DNA from: Sandaracinus sp.
GTDB lineage: Bacteria; Myxococcota_A; Polyangia; Polyangiales; Houyiibacteriaceae
DNA: 64,000 bases
Reading direction: 5' to 3'
Assembly (NCBI GenBank): GCA_020633125.1
Contig: JACKEH010000013.1
Coordinates: forward strand, 1-64,000
Shown one piece after another: positions 62,258-64,000 of the stretch; position 1 is the first letter of the stretch; the number at the start of each line of letters is the position of its first letter. A program made the translations under genes and the position numbers. The notes under the pieces were generated by a model. That model saw nothing but the letters and a program-made list of their open reading frames with translations, did not search any database and was not told the origin of the DNA.

Positions 62258-62949
62258 GGCCGCCTCCACGTCACGACGTGCGTGCGACCGGCGTCGTCTT
62301 CCCACGCCGCCTCGCCGCCTTCGAAACGAAGCGCGCCGCTCGGCAGCGGCTGCCACTGATCGGGCGGCGACCCGACGCGCGCGTCGCAGTTGGTCAGACA
62401 GCGTCGCCCTTCGTCGTCGAAGGCGTGAAGCCCGGCGACGCCTCCGTTGACCGAGCCCACGCCGATCACGGTGCGCCCGTCGGGCGCGAAACGAAGCCCG
62501 CCGAGCGCGTAGAGCGTCCGGTCGAGCACGAGGTCGCGACCGTCGGCGATCCGGTGCAGCACGCTCGCCGTGCCCTGCGGCCCCTCGTCGACGACCACGA
62601 AGGCGAGCGCGTCGGCGGTGACCGCGGGCGCGTCGAGCACCTCGCGCGCGAGCTCGATGCGACGGGTCGGGTCGCCGTCCACGAAGCGAAAGAGGACACG
62701 CTCCGGGGTACGAAGCACGACGTCGGCGCCTTGCTCGAACGCCTCGTGCGCGGCCGGCAAGCCCGCGGGCCCACCCCGTTCCCACGCGTAGAGGCGCACC
62801 GGCGCGCCATCGCCCGCGCTCGGCGCCGTGAACAAGGTCGCGCTCACGACGAGCCGACCACGATCCACCAACTCGCTCTGCTCCGACGCCGCCTCGGGCG
62901 CGGTACACGCCAACGAGAGGAGCACGCCGAACACCCGAAGCCCCCGCAT
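62254..62949 (-). CDS. Small lipoprotein, beta-propeller-like, function unknown
   Basis: 231 residues from the ATG at 62949 (MRGLRVFGVLLSLACTAPEA, lipobox SLAC). The sequence has short strands with turn-like loops such as GADVVLRTPERVLFRFVDGD, LVLDRTLYALGGLRFAPDGR, TVIGVGSVNGGVAGLHAFDD and RTHVVTWRRP, in the style of WD40/TolB-like propellers (LRFAPDG). It starts the two-gene transcript with the M23 peptidase; the shared 4-nt overlap suggests a joint role at the cell wall. A TATTCT -10 box lies 7 nt before the ATG. Confidence 0.78.
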   Translation of the reverse strand: MRGLRVFGVLLSLACTAPEAASEQSELVDRGRLVVSATLFTAPSAGDGAPVRLYAWERGGPAGLPAAHEAFEQGADVVLRTPERVLFRFVDGDPTRRIELAREVLDAPAVTADALAFVVVDEGPQGTASVLHRIADGRDLVLDRTLYALGGLRFAPDGRTVIGVGSVNGGVAGLHAFDDEGRRCLTNCDARVGSPPDQWQPLPSGALRFEGGEAAWEDDAGRTHVVTWRRP

Positions 62950-62956
62950 GAGGCGA

Positions 62957-62962
62957 AGAATA
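62957..62962 (-). promoter_or_regulatory. -10 box TATTCT
   Basis: Minus-strand TATTCT, near-consensus, 7 nt before the ATG at 62949; the A of the ATG lies where transcription should begin. Confidence 0.5.
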
Positions 62963-63065
62963 TTCGCTTCCGGTCCCCGACGCGAAGCCCTCCGGCACGT
63001 TCGTCCCGACGCGCCGGGTGCCAAGCGCCGGAAACGACGGACTTTGTTTGGCTTCGTGCGCGCTG

Positions 63066-63071
63066 TAGGGT
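63066..63071 (+). promoter_or_regulatory. -10 box TAGGGT
   Basis: TAGGGT ends 7 nt before the ATG at 63079, the same box and nearly the same spacing as at 3810. Confidence 0.4.
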
Positions 63072-63078
63072 TCGCGCG

Positions 63079-64000
63079 ATGCGCACGTCTTGGCTCGGGG
63101 TTTTGCTGCTCACGTCGCTCGCGTTGCCCGCAGCAGCGCAGCCCACGGACGCCGACGCCGACGGCATCGTCGACGCCGACGAGCGCGACGCGGAGGGCAT
63201 GCCGGTCGACACCGACGGCGACGGCACGAACGACGAGGACGACCTCGACTCCGACGACGACGGCATCCCCGACGAGGTCGAAGCGGGCGACGACGATCCC
63301 GCGACCCCCCCGATCGACACCGACGATCCGGCCGAGCGCCGCAGCCCGAACTTTCGGGACGAAGACTCGGACGGCGACGGCATCGGCGACGCGTTCGAGG
63401 CCGGCGACGATCCGACCGCGCCAGTCGACTCCGACGCCGACGGCACGCCCGACTACCTCGACCTCGACTCCGACGACGACGGCCTTCCCGACGCCGTCGA
63501 AGGCGGCGTGTCGCGACCCGACCGCGCGCCCCACGACACCGACGGCGACGGCACGCCCGACTACCTCGACCTCGACTCCGACGACGACGGCGAGCCCGAC
63601 GAGGACACGATCCTCGCGAACGGCACCCTTCGCGACACCGACGGCGACCGCGTTCCGGACGCGCTCTCGCTCGACGACGACGGCGACGGCATCCCCGACG
63701 TGGAGGAGATCGAACCGCGCGACGCCGACGGCGAGCCGGCGGACAGCGACCGCGACGGCACCCCCGACGTGCGCGACACCGACTCCGACGGTGACGGCGT
63801 CGGCGACCGCATCGAAGGCCGTGGGGACCTGGACCGCGACGGGCTCGCAGACTTCCGGGATCCCGACGCCGACGGCGATGGAATCGTGGACGGCCTGGAC
63901 GTCTGCCCACGGGTCGCGGACCGCGCACAGCGCGACACGGACGGTGACGGAGTCGGCGACGCGTGCACCGACGACCGCGACGGCGACGGCGTGCTCGACG
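63079..64000 (+). CDS. Secreted Ca-binding protein with TSP3-type Asp repeats, C-terminus beyond the window
   Basis: At least 307 residues, open at the window edge. Signal peptide MRTSWLGVLLLTSLALPAAA, cut after AAAQ. The mature part is nothing but calcium-binding Asp-rich repeats of the thrombospondin type 3 class: DADADGIVDADERD, DTDGDGTNDEDDLDSDDDG, DSDGDGIGDAFE, TDGDGTPDYLDLDSDDDG (twice), DTDGDGVGDACTD, RDGDGVLD. Such proteins in Bacteroidota and myxobacteria end in an OmpA-like or sorting domain that would lie outside this window. Located at the outer surface. TAGGGT ends 7 nt before the ATG. Confidence 0.9.
   Translation, partial: MRTSWLGVLLLTSLALPAAAQPTDADADGIVDADERDAEGMPVDTDGDGTNDEDDLDSDDDGIPDEVEAGDDDPATPPIDTDDPAERRSPNFRDEDSDGDGIGDAFEAGDDPTAPVDSDADGTPDYLDLDSDDDGLPDAVEGGVSRPDRAPHDTDGDGTPDYLDLDSDDDGEPDEDTILANGTLRDTDGDRVPDALSLDDDGDGIPDVEEIEPRDADGEPADSDRDGTPDVRDTDSDGDGVGDRIEGRGDLDRDGLADFRDPDADGDGIVDGLDVCPRVADRAQRDTDGDGVGDACTDDRDGDGVLD

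Overview
This is a very GC-rich window (roughly 70% by eye) whose gene content points to a myxobacterium, most like the Polyangiales/Sandaracinus type. The signs are Cys-rich secreted lipoproteins with MopE-like CNxxDDDCDG..VDE modules, DUF4215-type CGNGxxExGEECDG repeats, a MYXO-CTERM tail, Ser/Thr kinases with HRDVSPQN, SRCR, C-type lectin and proprotein-convertase P domains, and many GTG starts. This is inference from families; no marker gene or rRNA is present.

Layout. 1-3.7 kb: twin Gly/Cys-rich lipoproteins. 3.8-6.2 kb: acetyltransferase, TPR protein, hpt, universal stress protein. 6.2-7.8 kb: type III export pair SctS/SctT, a 15-bp minisatellite and a tail-anchored protein. 7.9-12 kb: secreted P-domain protein, lectin lipoprotein, membrane-anchored protein. 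12.4-14.7 kb: a HelD/UvrD-like helicase gene riddled with indels, coupled to an RluA-RlmI type pseudouridine synthase/methyltransferase fusion. 16.6-22.1 kb: discoidin-like secreted protein, M1 peptidase lipoprotein, trpBA. 22.2-25.5 kb: XRE regulator, DciA-like protein, GH92 mannosidase. 25.6-33 kb: two-subunit biotin-dependent acyl-CoA carboxylase, CobW/COG0523 GTPase, membrane kinase.

33.1-50.0 kb is the centrepiece: fourteen minus-strand genes, mostly overlapping by 1-4 nt, forming one apparent 17-kb operon. In order of transcription: GNAT-like protein, GH3-type adenylating enzyme, Rieske oxygenase, second GNAT-like protein, RnfD/UnbU-like membrane protein, CRTAC/ASPIC (UnbV-like) protein, membrane protein, alpha/beta hydrolase, ICMT-like methyltransferase, fatty-acid desaturase, TauE/SafE permease, RND/MMPL exporter, outer-membrane barrel protein, LolA-like protein. 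An UnbU-UnbV pair is otherwise known from the enediyne core cassette, but no enediyne PKS lies here. The set reads as synthesis plus export of an unknown, probably lipidic or oxidised, product. Several of its genes carry indels and the exporter is split by a short mobile element with a 6-bp target duplication.

50.4-64 kb: SRCR lipoprotein, DUF1415 and NUDIX proteins, glutathione S-transferase, a beta-lactamase-fold/NamZ (DUF1343) fusion lipoprotein, a kinase, several secreted or lipoprotein genes, an M23 peptidase with MYXO-CTERM, and the start of a Ca-binding TSP3-repeat protein.

Two families of short non-autonomous elements were found (36.9/52.8/54.2 kb and 60.6 kb), and three intergenic arrays with 15-bp periodicity. 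A TAnnnT -10 hexamer 6-9 nt before the start codon recurs at many monocistrons and operon heads, suggesting widespread leaderless transcription. No tRNA, rRNA, CRISPR or full-length IS was seen.
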